Below, piece after piece: positions 1-5,531 of a stretch of DNA of 8,348 nt. The notes under the pieces were generated by a model. The model did not search any database and was not told the origin of the DNA. It was given only the letters and a program-made list of their open reading frames with translations. Location of the stretch: assembly GCA_937876385.1 (NCBI GenBank), contig CALFHQ010000666.1, positions 1 to 8,348 on the forward strand. The letters run 5' to 3'. Position numbers and translations under genes: made by a program. The number at the start of each line of letters is the position of its first letter. The first letter of the stretch is position 1. Source of the DNA: an uncultured Pseudomonadota bacterium (GTDB taxonomy: Bacteria; Myxococcota_A; UBA9042; CAIXZC01).

Positions 1-542
1 ACAGGGTCCCAGAGGTAGGGGCAACTGACCGGCATCACCTGGCAGACACCGGTCTCCACGGCACAATCCGAGTAGTAGCAGTAGGATCCCTGGGCGCATT
101 GCTCGTCCACCCAGCAGTATTGGGGGTTGGCCACGCACTTCGCATTCTCGCAAACTTCCCCTGCGGGGCAATCGGCGTTGGAGGCGCAATACGTGGTGGG
201 CATGCAGCAGATCTCTCCGAGTCCACATCCGCCGAGGTCTACTTCTGCCGAGCCGTTGGGGCAGTAGGGAGGGAAAGTGGGGTCAAGTTGTGCTTCGCAG
301 AAAGCTCCCGACGCCATGCAATCGCTGACTAGGCCGCACGCGGTCTTGCACGCCTCCATGCTCTGGAAGAAGGCGTCGCAGTAGTTGCCGCATCCGCATC
401 CGGAGACATACTGGCATTGGCCGTTGACCAAGCCGATTCCAAGGATCATCTCGCAATCGCCGAAGTTCACGTTGGACAGGTCAACGCACTGTCCGCAAGT
501 CTCGTCCACCTCGCCGTCGCAGTCATTGTCCATTCCGTCGCA
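1..542 (-). repeat. Internal duplication, block 2 (cut by window edge)
   Basis: Residues 656-835 run MopE second half, Kunitz-like, EICC module, CASNADC unit, CAVETG module, Kazal start. The DNA is diverged from block 1 apart from short stretches, for example the near-identical ccggtctccacggc segment near 51 and 767, so the duplication is not recent. More blocks may follow past base 1. Confidence 0.65.
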
Positions 543-2507
543 CAGTTCCTGGGCTCCCGGAAAGACTTGCGCATTGTAGTCGTCGCAATCCTCCGGCACG
601 GGGAAGCCGTCACCATCGGCGTCGCCGATGTTGCCACATTCACCCGGGTGGTCCAGGTCCTGCTTCGATGCTTGGAGTTGGCAAATGTTGCCATAGGTTT
701 CTCCGTTGCAGGCGCAAACCGGTGACCAGTATTGAGGACACATTGTTGGTACGGCAATGCACTCTCCGGTCTCCACGGCGCAGTTCGAGAAGAAGCAATA
801 CTGTCCCGCTGCACACTGGTTATCTGCAAAGCAGCCAGTCACACCGGGAACGCACGTCCCAGTTGGCGCATCGCAGATGAGCCCATCTGGACAGTCTGCG
901 TCGTCGGCGCACGGAGCCGGGACGCATTCTCCGGTGGCCGGGTCGCAAATGAACCCTGGCTCGCACGGCATGCCGTTGGCGCACGTCGTGGGGACGCACA
1001 CTCCTGTGGCTGGGTCGCAGACAAAACCATCATCGCACAGGACGTTGGCGCACACGGAAACGTCGCAAGCGATCTTGCACTCTTCGATGGTCTCGAAGAT
1101 GGCGCTGCAGTATTCTCCGCAGCTACATCCTGAGATCCCCATGCACTGGCCGTTGACGAAGCCTACTCCGATGATCGCCATGCACACGCCAAAGTTCACG
1201 TTGCTCAGGTCGATGCACTCCACGGGGCAGTCCTCGTCGATCATGCCATCGCAATCGTTGTCGAGGCCGTCGCCGCAGACTTCGGGAAGGCAACCGGTTT
1301 GCAGGCAGCAGATTTCATCGGCGGTGCAGCCCGAGAAATCAACCTGAGCCATTCCAACGGGGCACTGCGTGGGTGACATGGCCATGTCGTTGTAAGGGAA
1401 GCACTCGCCACCCTCGGTCTCGCACTGGTTGTCGCCATACAGGCACATGCCGTTCATGCAAACCTGGCCGGGAGCACAGTCCATGTTCGAGGTGCAGGGC
1501 TGCTGGATATTCTCCATGCACGCCACGTACTGTGGAGTTTCCAACCACCCACAGCTACCGTTTGCGCTGTAAGGACCGCAAATGGCGAATTTCAGACATT
1601 CGTATTCGGGAAGCCACATGCAATCAGAGTCCATGGGTTCGGAGGCGCAGATTTCTGCACTGCAGCCACTCACCACACAATCGCTCTGGCATCCATCGTC
1701 GGCGATTCCATTGCAATCGTTGTCAAGCCCATCGCACACTTCCACAGCGCCGGGATGAATTTCGGGGTTCAGGTCATCGCAGTCCCCCTCCGCCACCGAG
1801 AAGCCGTCTGCGTCGATATCCTCTCCCAGGCACTCCGGAGCCACTGTGTCACCGACGCACAATCCGCCGAAGCAGAAGTCGTCCAAGGTGCAGGGATCTC
1901 CGTCGTCGCACGGCGCTCCGTCTCCCAACTCCTCACAAGGATCCACCGGGATCTCACAGTTTGGATCGAGGATTCCCCCGATGCATTCCCCGTCAACACA
2001 AGAGTCTTGCAATGTGCACGGGTCCCCGTCATTGCAAGCAACACCCTGGGCGAGATTCCCGTAGATGCACTGGCCCTGCATGCAAGCGCCCACTTCACAA
2101 GGATTGCCGGTGGCACAGTCGCTGTCCGCGCCGCACTCCAGACACACCCCCGTGCTTTCGTCACACTGGCCGCTGGCGCAATCGGAATCCGCCTTGCATT
2201 CGATACAGATTCCGGCGCCTTCGTCACAAACGCCCGTGGCGCAACTGTCGTCCGAGACGCACGCGACGCACTGCTGTTTTTCGACGTTGCAGAACCGTCC
2301 GGCCGCGCAATCCGAATCGGATACACAACCCACGCAGGTTCCCGAACTCAGGTCGCAAACGCCACCGCCGTCGCAGTCGGAATCACTCGTGCAGAGGTTT
2401 CCTTGCACTACATCCAATTGGGGCTCGTCGCTCCCAAAATCGCATCCGGACAGAGCCAATACCAGCACCGTCAACAGCGCCGCTCCCATGGAAAAATATC
2501 GTTTCAT
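1..2507 (-). CDS. Giant modular Cys-rich lipoprotein with MopE, Kazal and Kunitz-like modules (3' end outside window)
   Basis: The frame is open from 2507 to base 1: 835 residues visible, about 117 of them Cys, no stop in the window. Signal peptide 1-21 ends in the lipobox LSGC (Cys22), so it is a lipid-anchored envelope or surface protein. Modules: 39-147, five 21-22-residue Cys repeats like those in the preceding lipoprotein; 158-217, two CxDGDPCTLxDxC units; 230-273, MopE motif; 338-355, CTSNMDC unit; 369-401, an EICC module; 411-427, half MopE motif; 431-481, Kunitz-like module; 486-554, three VCDPATGxCVP units; 559-583, CAVETG module; 590-624, Kazal domain; 629-671, MopE motif; 674-724, second Kunitz-like module; 737-768, second EICC module; 774-791, a CASNADC unit; 798-822, second CAVETG module; 829 on, start of a second Kazal domain. 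No enzyme domain is visible. Likely role: surface binding, protease inhibition or metal binding; not established. Confidence 0.93.
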   Translation of the reverse strand, partial: MKRYFSMGAALLTVLVLALSGCDFGSDEPQLDVVQGNLCTSDSDCDGGGVCDLSSGTCVGCVSDSDCAAGRFCNVEKQQCVACVSDDSCATGVCDEGAGICIECKADSDCASGQCDESTGVCLECGADSDCATGNPCEVGACMQGQCIYGNLAQGVACNDGDPCTLQDSCVDGECIGGILDPNCEIPVDPCEELGDGAPCDDGDPCTLDDFCFGGLCVGDTVAPECLGEDIDADGFSVAEGDCDDLNPEIHPGAVEVCDGLDNDCNGIADDGCQSDCVVSGCSAEICASEPMDSDCMWLPEYECLKFAICGPYSANGSCGWLETPQYVACMENIQQPCTSNMDCAPGQVCMNGMCLYGDNQCETEGGECFPYNDMAMSPTQCPVGMAQVDFSGCTADEICCLQTGCLPEVCGDGLDNDCDGMIDEDCPVECIDLSNVNFGVCMAIIGVGFVNGQCMGISGCSCGEYCSAIFETIEECKIACDVSVCANVLCDDGFVCDPATGVCVPTTCANGMPCEPGFICDPATGECVPAPCADDADCPDGLICDAPTGTCVPGVTGCFADNQCAAGQYCFFSNCAVETGECIAVPTMCPQYWSPVCACNGETYGNICQLQASKQDLDHPGECGNIGDADGDGFPVPEDCDDYNAQVFPGAQELCDGMDNDCDGEVDETCGQCVDLSNVNFGDCEMILGIGLVNGQCQYVSGCGCGNYCDAFFQSMEACKTACGLVSDCMASGAFCEAQLDPTFPPYCPNGSAEVDLGGCGLGEICCMPTTYCASNADCPAGEVCENAKCVANPQYCWVDEQCAQGSYCYYSDCAVETGVCQVMPVSCPYLWDP
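336..488 (-). other. Kunitz-like Cys module, copy 2
   Basis: Residues 674-724 start CVDLSNVNFGDC and end FFQSMEACKTAC. The Cys positions match copy 1 one for one, including the GC-GC-x3-C cluster (CGCGNYC here, CSCGEYC in copy 1). Confidence 0.45.
495..623 (-). other. MopE-type metal-binding motif, copy 2
   Basis: Residues 629-671: DADGDGFPVPEDCDDYNAQV... then CDGMDNDCDGEVDETC. This is the most canonical copy, with an uninterrupted DxDGDG start. Confidence 0.82.
636..740 (-). other. Kazal-type protease-inhibitor domain
   Basis: Residues 590-624 (35 residues): Cys590, 598, 600, 609 and 624 with PVCACNGETYGNIC, which matches the Kazal signature PVCGxDGxTYxNxC. Kazal domains block serine proteases by a substrate-like loop. 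By alignment with avian ovomucoid the P1 position would be Gln592, but P1 assignment in bacterial forms is uncertain. A second copy begins at 829 (bases 23-1, CPYLWDPV) and is cut by the window edge. Confidence 0.8.
846..1052 (-). repeat. Three VCDPATGxCVP tandem repeats
   Basis: Residues 486-554 contain three units of about 22-24 residues: GFVCDPATGVCVP, GFICDPATGECVP and GLICDAPTGTCVP. They occupy the place that the EICC and CASNADC modules hold in the second duplicated block, so the two blocks are not simple copies. Confidence 0.75.
1065..1217 (-). other. Kunitz-like Cys module, copy 1
   Basis: Residues 431-481 begin CIDLSNVNFGVC and end SAIFETIEECKIAC. The end fits the Kunitz/BPTI pattern of a GC pair, then an aromatic and Cys after five residues (F-x5-C), then x3-C, but the spacing between the GC and the aromatic is longer than in classic Kunitz domains. 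The fold is inferred; a bacterial module of its own is equally possible. Confidence 0.4.
1227..1277 (-). other. Half MopE motif (second half only)
   Basis: Residues 411-427, CGDGLDNDCDGMIDEDC. The DxDGDG...DCDD first half is missing and is replaced by a CLQTGCLPEV linker. An extra Gly follows the first Cys compared with the two full copies. Confidence 0.65.
1689..1820 (-). other. MopE-type metal-binding motif, copy 1
   Basis: Residues 230-273: DIDADGFSVAEGDCDD..., then CDGLDNDCNGIADDGC. This is the repeat named after the MopE copper-binding surface protein of Methylococcus. The Asp-rich first half also resembles calcium-binding loops. Metal identity cannot be told from sequence. Confidence 0.8.
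2067..2393 (-). repeat. N-terminal Cys repeats of the giant lipoprotein
   Basis: Residues 39-147. Units starting at Cys58, 80, 101 and 122 have periods of 22, 21 and 21 residues, with the pattern C-x2-C-x5-C and DSDC or DDSC around the third Cys. The same unit family makes up the small lipoprotein next door (Cys83-167), which argues that the two genes share an ancestor or exchanged a module. Confidence 0.75.
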
Positions 2508-2514
2508 CGTTGGA

Positions 2515-2520
2515 CCTCCC
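2515..2520 (-). promoter_or_regulatory. Ribosome binding site of the giant lipoprotein
   Basis: GGGAGG on the minus strand lies 7 bases before the ATG at 2507. It supports this start, which is followed at once by a lipoprotein signal peptide. Confidence 0.65.
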
Positions 2521-2533
2521 AAAACAGGTTTTG
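2520..2533. repeat. Short palindrome beside the giant lipoprotein start
   Basis: CAAAAC and GTTTTG are perfect inverted arms of 6 bp around a 2-base centre. The palindrome sits immediately upstream of the ribosome site and overlaps the candidate -10 box. It could be an operator half-site pair. It is too small and AT-rich to be a convincing terminator, and it may be chance. Confidence 0.3.
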
Positions 2534-2557
2534 TATCTCGTTCGAGTATCTTTTCAA
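2530..2557 (-). promoter_or_regulatory. Weak candidate promoter before the giant lipoprotein
   Basis: On the minus strand TTGAAA (2557-2552) and TACAAA (2535-2530) are 16 bases apart, matching sigma70 boxes at 5 of 6 and 4 of 6 positions. They lie in the 71-bp gap between the two lipoprotein genes. The leader would be only about 16 nt, just enough to include the ribosome site. The gene could equally be read through from the upstream operon, since I see no terminator in the gap. Confidence 0.25.
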
Positions 2558-2578
2558 ATCGATGTCATCCGTACCTTG

Positions 2579-3112
2579 TTACCGACCCCCGGTTTCGGTT
2601 GAACTTTCTTCGCAAATTCCGGTGGCCTCCTCGCATGCCCCCGATGGGCATTGCTTGTCCGACTTGCATCCGATACACACGTGGTTGCCGATGTTGCACA
2701 ATCCGGTGGTGCAATCTGAATGACTCCGACATCCGACGCAAGTGCGGGACTGAGGTAGGCACACTCCCTGGACACAATCCTCATCGTGGATGCACCCTAC
2801 ACACACCTTCGCCGTGGGGTGGCAAACACCGTACTGGCACTGACTGTCAGCTACGCACGTGACGCAGAGGTTCCGCTCTTCGTCGCACACGCCCACGGGG
2901 CACTCCCTTTCGGAATCACAAACCACTCGCCCCTCGGGCAGGCAAAGCCCGTCCAGGCAAACATGACCAGAGGGACAGGGGTGGTTTTCGTCGCAGGCTC
3001 CCGAGGAGACATCCACACCGTCGACGCACGACACGGCCCAAAGCAGCGCCAACAAAGGCCACAGCTTTGGCACTCTCAGACGCCCGCCGCCTTGTCTGAC
3101 TTGTCGGTTCAT
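2579..3112 (-). CDS. Small cysteine-rich repeat lipoprotein
   Basis: A 177-residue exported protein of unknown function. Arg/Lys-rich residues 1-16 and a hydrophobic core (LWPLLALLWAV) end in the lipobox AVSC, so Cys29 would be lipidated. Residues 40-167 are dense in Cys. Cys83, 104, 125, 146 and 167 mark four consecutive units of exactly 21 residues with the pattern C-x2-C-x5-C-x4-C (CVTC..., CVGC..., CVGC..., CIGC...), preceded by two degenerate units. The many paired cysteines imply a disulfide-rich rod or binding surface outside the cytoplasm. The ATG at 3112 is 5 bases after the caspase stop and has no good ribosome site. An in-frame GTG at 3121 would overlap the caspase stop as GTGA, matching the other junctions, with GGGG 4 bases upstream. 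The start is therefore undecided between 3112 and 3121 (180 residues). Confidence 0.85.
   Translation of the reverse strand: MNRQVRQGGGRLRVPKLWPLLALLWAVSCVDGVDVSSGACDENHPCPSGHVCLDGLCLPEGRVVCDSERECPVGVCDEERNLCVTCVADSQCQYGVCHPTAKVCVGCIHDEDCVQGVCLPQSRTCVGCRSHSDCTTGLCNIGNHVCIGCKSDKQCPSGACEEATGICEESSTETGGR
2612..2866 (-). repeat. Four tandem 63-bp units encoding 21-residue Cys repeats
   Basis: The Cys spacing repeats four times with no length change (Cys83 to Cys167 of the small lipoprotein). Each unit carries four cysteines and a Gly before the last one (xxGxC). The variable positions differ freely between units, so these are old repeats kept for protein structure and not a recent DNA expansion. 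Confidence 0.8.
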
Positions 3113-3117
3113 TGAGA

Positions 3118-4665
3118 TCACTTGTCCCCGCTGTTTGCATTCTCTTCCGGGGCAATCAGGGGGGCCGAGAACTGAGGGACCACCTGCTCTTCCACCCAGG
3201 GACGATCCCAGATGAACAGGGCGACTCCGGCACTCAACGCGGCACCCGCGACACCCCACAGAACACCCGATGCCGTATTGTACCGATCTACATCTTCGTT
3301 GTAACCGGCGATGTCCTCCGCCCAGATGGAGCGCCTCGCCTTGTCCCTCGAATCCATGGCAAGGGAGAGCATCACCCCCGCGGTAACCGCCGAGGCAACA
3401 CCCGCACCCACGGCGATCCACCCCACCGGATTGTCGTACCACGCCCGGGGATAGCTGTGACTGACGACAAGGCTTCGCTGGTATGGGCCGGACGTATAGC
3501 GCCGGTAGTACTTCTCTGAGTAGGGTGCCTCGAAGAGATGTTTCAAGAAATAGGCGTCGGCCCCCTTGGCGGTGATCCGTCCAGAGGGCTCTGGAGACAG
3601 GGCCGAAAGCTTCAGCGCACTCCCCGCAACGGCCGGTGCCAAATAGTCTCGGCTATCGACACGAACGGTGTAGGTCGTGCCGGGCAGGAGGCCAACTGCT
3701 GTAGGGCAACCGGCGCCGACGTTGTAATCGGCGTAACGAAGGAGGTGTTCGTCGAATACGCTGGCCCGCAGTGGCCGTGCTCCGTCCAGCTCCAGTGGGA
3801 CAAGCCCCGGTGCCTTGCCTGGCGAGGCAGCCGAGAGTTCGGGATGACCCAGGGGAGGACGAACGTACGGTTTCAGTCGAAACTGCGGGTTGGTAATGGC
3901 GGAGTTGGCAGCGTCAAGGAAACCGGCCAATTCGGGAAAGGACACTTCGCCGTCGCAGTTCGCATCCGCGCCGCCGCTGATGGCGGAGCGGAACTGGTGG
4001 CTGAAAATGCCACCGAGGTAGCGCCCCCATTCTCGGGTTTCTCCGGTAAGGGACGCCGAGAGAACAAGGCCGACATGGTCGTAGTCTTCCATGTGCAGGG
4101 TTCTAGCTCCTGCCTTGCGTCGGGTGGCGGAGCCTCGACTTTGGACCAGGAATTCGGCGTTGCAACTGTCCAGAACGATTACCACATCGCAGACCCCGGC
4201 GGTTGGTGCGATGAGGTGGGAGAACAGGTCTCGGGTGGTGAGACGTCCGTCTTCCATGTGAAGGAAGCCGCGTCCTTCGTCATCGTAGCTCCCGTGTCCC
4301 GAGAAGACGAAGTAGAGAACTCGGTGGTGGGAGTCAGGGGCATCACTCACCGTTTTCACCAGGCGATCCATGGCTTCGAGGACCTTCGCTCTGGTCACCG
4401 GGGTGCCCTTCTGGTTTGGGTAGAGACGAGTGGTGTCGTCATCGGGGTGGGCCAGGACCACCGCTTTGACTCCCAGACCTTCCAGAAGGCGTCCCGTTCG
4501 AAGGGCATCGTCGTCCGCATATTGCAGCGTTGGGAGGTCTGGACTTTGAGAGGTGTTGTTCCCCACCACCAGCGCATAGGATGTTGCAGCGGTCGCCTCG
4601 TTGGTGACAACTGTGAGCGCAAGGGGCATCAGAAGGACTATCAGGAAAACCCGATTGATATTCAT
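3118..4665 (-). CDS. Secreted/membrane-tethered caspase-family (peptidase C14) protease
   Basis: A 515-residue cysteine peptidase of the caspase/metacaspase fold (clan CD), expected to cut after Asp or a basic residue. Residues 1-27 form a signal peptide or anchor (FLIVLLMPLALTVV, then TNEATA). The caspase domain is about 29-260: YALVVGNNTSQ opens the first strand, and LQYADDDALRTGRLLEGLG is the typical N-terminal helix. His124 (YFVFSGHGSYDD) and Cys168 (VIVLDSCNA) form the intact catalytic dyad. At 234-245, DANCDGEVSFPE fits a complete EF-hand calcium loop with Glu at position 12, which suggests calcium control. Residues 290-360 look beta-rich. Two hydrophobic helices, about 415-436 and 466-487, flank a charged loop; this C-terminal pair is common on myxobacterial envelope proteins. 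Export places the protease in the envelope, unlike cytosolic defence caspases. It is third in the sigma operon. Substrate unknown. Confidence 0.92.
   Translation of the reverse strand: MNINRVFLIVLLMPLALTVVTNEATAATSYALVVGNNTSQSPDLPTLQYADDDALRTGRLLEGLGVKAVVLAHPDDDTTRLYPNQKGTPVTRAKVLEAMDRLVKTVSDAPDSHHRVLYFVFSGHGSYDDEGRGFLHMEDGRLTTRDLFSHLIAPTAGVCDVVIVLDSCNAEFLVQSRGSATRRKAGARTLHMEDYDHVGLVLSASLTGETREWGRYLGGIFSHQFRSAISGGADANCDGEVSFPELAGFLDAANSAITNPQFRLKPYVRPPLGHPELSAASPGKAPGLVPLELDGARPLRASVFDEHLLRYADYNVGAGCPTAVGLLPGTTYTVRVDSRDYLAPAVAGSALKLSALSPEPSGRITAKGADAYFLKHLFEAPYSEKYYRRYTSGPYQRSLVVSHSYPRAWYDNPVGWIAVGAGVASAVTAGVMLSLAMDSRDKARRSIWAEDIAGYNEDVDRYNTASGVLWGVAGAALSAGVALFIWDRPWVEEQVVPQFSAPLIAPEENANSGDK
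3931..3966 (-). other. EF-hand-like calcium loop within the caspase-family protein
   Basis: These 12 codons encode residues 234-245, Asp-x-Asn-x-Asp-Gly-x-Val-x-x-x-Glu, with acidic or amide ligands at loop positions 1, 3, 5 and 12 and Gly at 6. Only one loop is present, as in dockerin- or SPARC-like single sites. It lies just after the catalytic domain. Calcium binding is inferred from the motif alone. Confidence 0.65.
4204..4240 (-). other. 
   Basis: This segment of the caspase gene encodes residues about 143-154, a linker between the two catalytic motifs, just before the strand carrying Cys168. Nothing beyond ordinary domain sequence is visible in it. Confidence 0.1.
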
Positions 4666-5531
4666 GGTTGCCCTCCTTTGCACGCTTTGTGCGTTATCTG
4701 GATGGTTGAAACTTCCACGAGGACGTTGGAAGCGCTCAACGAAGCAATGAACCCCGGGAGCGGATCGTTGTTTGGCGACTGATGCCAAAGGGACTGGACG
4801 GCCTCAAGATGCAAGGGATCACCGGTGAACACTGAGACCACGTGTAAGGTCGCTTCTGGCCGGTGGTTGTCCTCCATGGGAATCTCAAAGGGAAACATCC
4901 ACGCCTCAGTTGGATCAAAATCTACGTGGAAACTGAGCCCTTCTTCTTCGCTCGGGAAGTACCAGGTTGGTTCGGGATCCCCGTCCTGGAATCCAAAGAC
5001 GAAGACGTTTTCGTATTCGGGCGAACGGATCCTGGCATACAGTCGCAGTGTGTCGTGGGGGCAGACTCCCGCCCCGTGCACTACTTCGTACTCCAGCCCC
5101 TCCTCGTCCACTCCAGAGATTCCCAGGGAAGCGGGTTTCAACTCCGTGGCACCGCCCCGAATGCCTGTATACTCCTTTTGTATCTCTCTCTCCTGAAGCA
5201 TCGTGGGAAGCACAAAAACGGCCACCAGCGATGCTGCCAACACAGCGCCTCGAAGGAGCCAGAAGCGAGCGGTGAGGGCTCCAGACGGCTCTTTCTTCTC
5301 TTGAATGGATTGAAAAATTCCTTCGAATTGTGAGGCCAAGGCAGCGGAGGTGGGAGAGTCATCTGGTCGCCCCACGAGGAGGTGAACGTGATGGGATTTC
5401 TGGTCGTAGTGGGTGCGGCAATGGACGCAACCGTCGAGGTGCGCCCGAAGCTTCTGTTCTTCGTTGCCGGTCAGTTCTGGACCCAGGAGGCGCCGGTCCA
5501 TGAGGCGATGAAAATGCCGGTGCGTTCTCAT
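4662..5531 (-). CDS. Transmembrane zinc-finger anti-sigma factor with large extracytoplasmic domain
   Basis: A 289-residue protein, predicted to hold the adjacent sigma factor at the membrane. The N-terminus (1-50) is a ZAS/zf-HC2 domain: His31-x3-Cys35-x2-Cys38 (HLDGCVHC), preceded by a His-rich helix (His4, His6, His8) that could supply the fourth zinc ligand. One hydrophobic segment, about 89-111 (RFWLLRGAVLAASLVAVFVL), is the membrane helix. Residues 112-289 would be outside the cytoplasm. The stretch from about 155 to 250 (DTLRLYARIRSP, VFVFGFQDGD, PTWYFPS, VVSVFTGDPLHLEAV) resembles the DUF4384-like beta domain often found on myxobacterial anti-sigma factors. That match is from memory and is the least certain part. 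The gene overlaps both neighbours by ATGA, at 5528-5531 and 4662-4665. Confidence 0.88.
   Translation of the reverse strand: MRTHRHFHRLMDRRLLGPELTGNEEQKLRAHLDGCVHCRTHYDQKSHHVHLLVGRPDDSPTSAALASQFEGIFQSIQEKKEPSGALTARFWLLRGAVLAASLVAVFVLPTMLQEREIQKEYTGIRGGATELKPASLGISGVDEEGLEYEVVHGAGVCPHDTLRLYARIRSPEYENVFVFGFQDGDPEPTWYFPSEEEGLSFHVDFDPTEAWMFPFEIPMEDNHRPEATLHVVSVFTGDPLHLEAVQSLWHQSPNNDPLPGFIASLSASNVLVEVSTIQITHKACKGGQP
4671..4677 (-). promoter_or_regulatory. Strong Shine-Dalgarno deciding the caspase start
   Basis: AGGAGGG on the minus strand; the AGGAGG core is 6 bases before the ATG at 4665. It fixes the start at MNINRVF, directly followed by a signal-peptide-like stretch, and rules out the in-frame ATG 41 codons upstream at 4788. 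It lies inside the end of the anti-sigma gene. Confidence 0.75.

Larger units (their letters stand above)
636..1277 (-). repeat. Internal duplication, block 1
   Basis: Residues 411-624 run half-MopE, Kunitz-like, VCDPATG repeats, CAVETG module, Kazal. The block is offset from block 2 by 729 bp at the DLSNVNFG motif (base 1192 versus 463) and by 717 bp at the Kazal start (740 versus 23), both whole codons. Confidence 0.7.

Noticed and set aside
1373..2602. 409-codon plus-strand frame rich in Arg, His and Pro
   Set aside because: It lies antisense to the giant lipoprotein, whose Cys/Asp/Gly codons produce Arg/Pro/His-rich shadows; no domain, no plausible ribosome site, and the minus frame has clear modules.
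2612..2866. CRISPR-like or satellite array from the 63-bp periodicity
   Set aside because: The period is an in-frame protein repeat with diverged DNA and no constant repeat/spacer structure.
3538..4782. 414-codon plus-strand frame
   Set aside because: Antisense to the caspase and anti-sigma genes, which carry intact catalytic and zinc motifs; the plus translation has no recognisable domain.
4666..4788. Longer caspase start at 4788
   Set aside because: It would bury the signal peptide 41 residues inside the protein; the ATG at 4665 has an AGGAGG site and an ATGA overlap.
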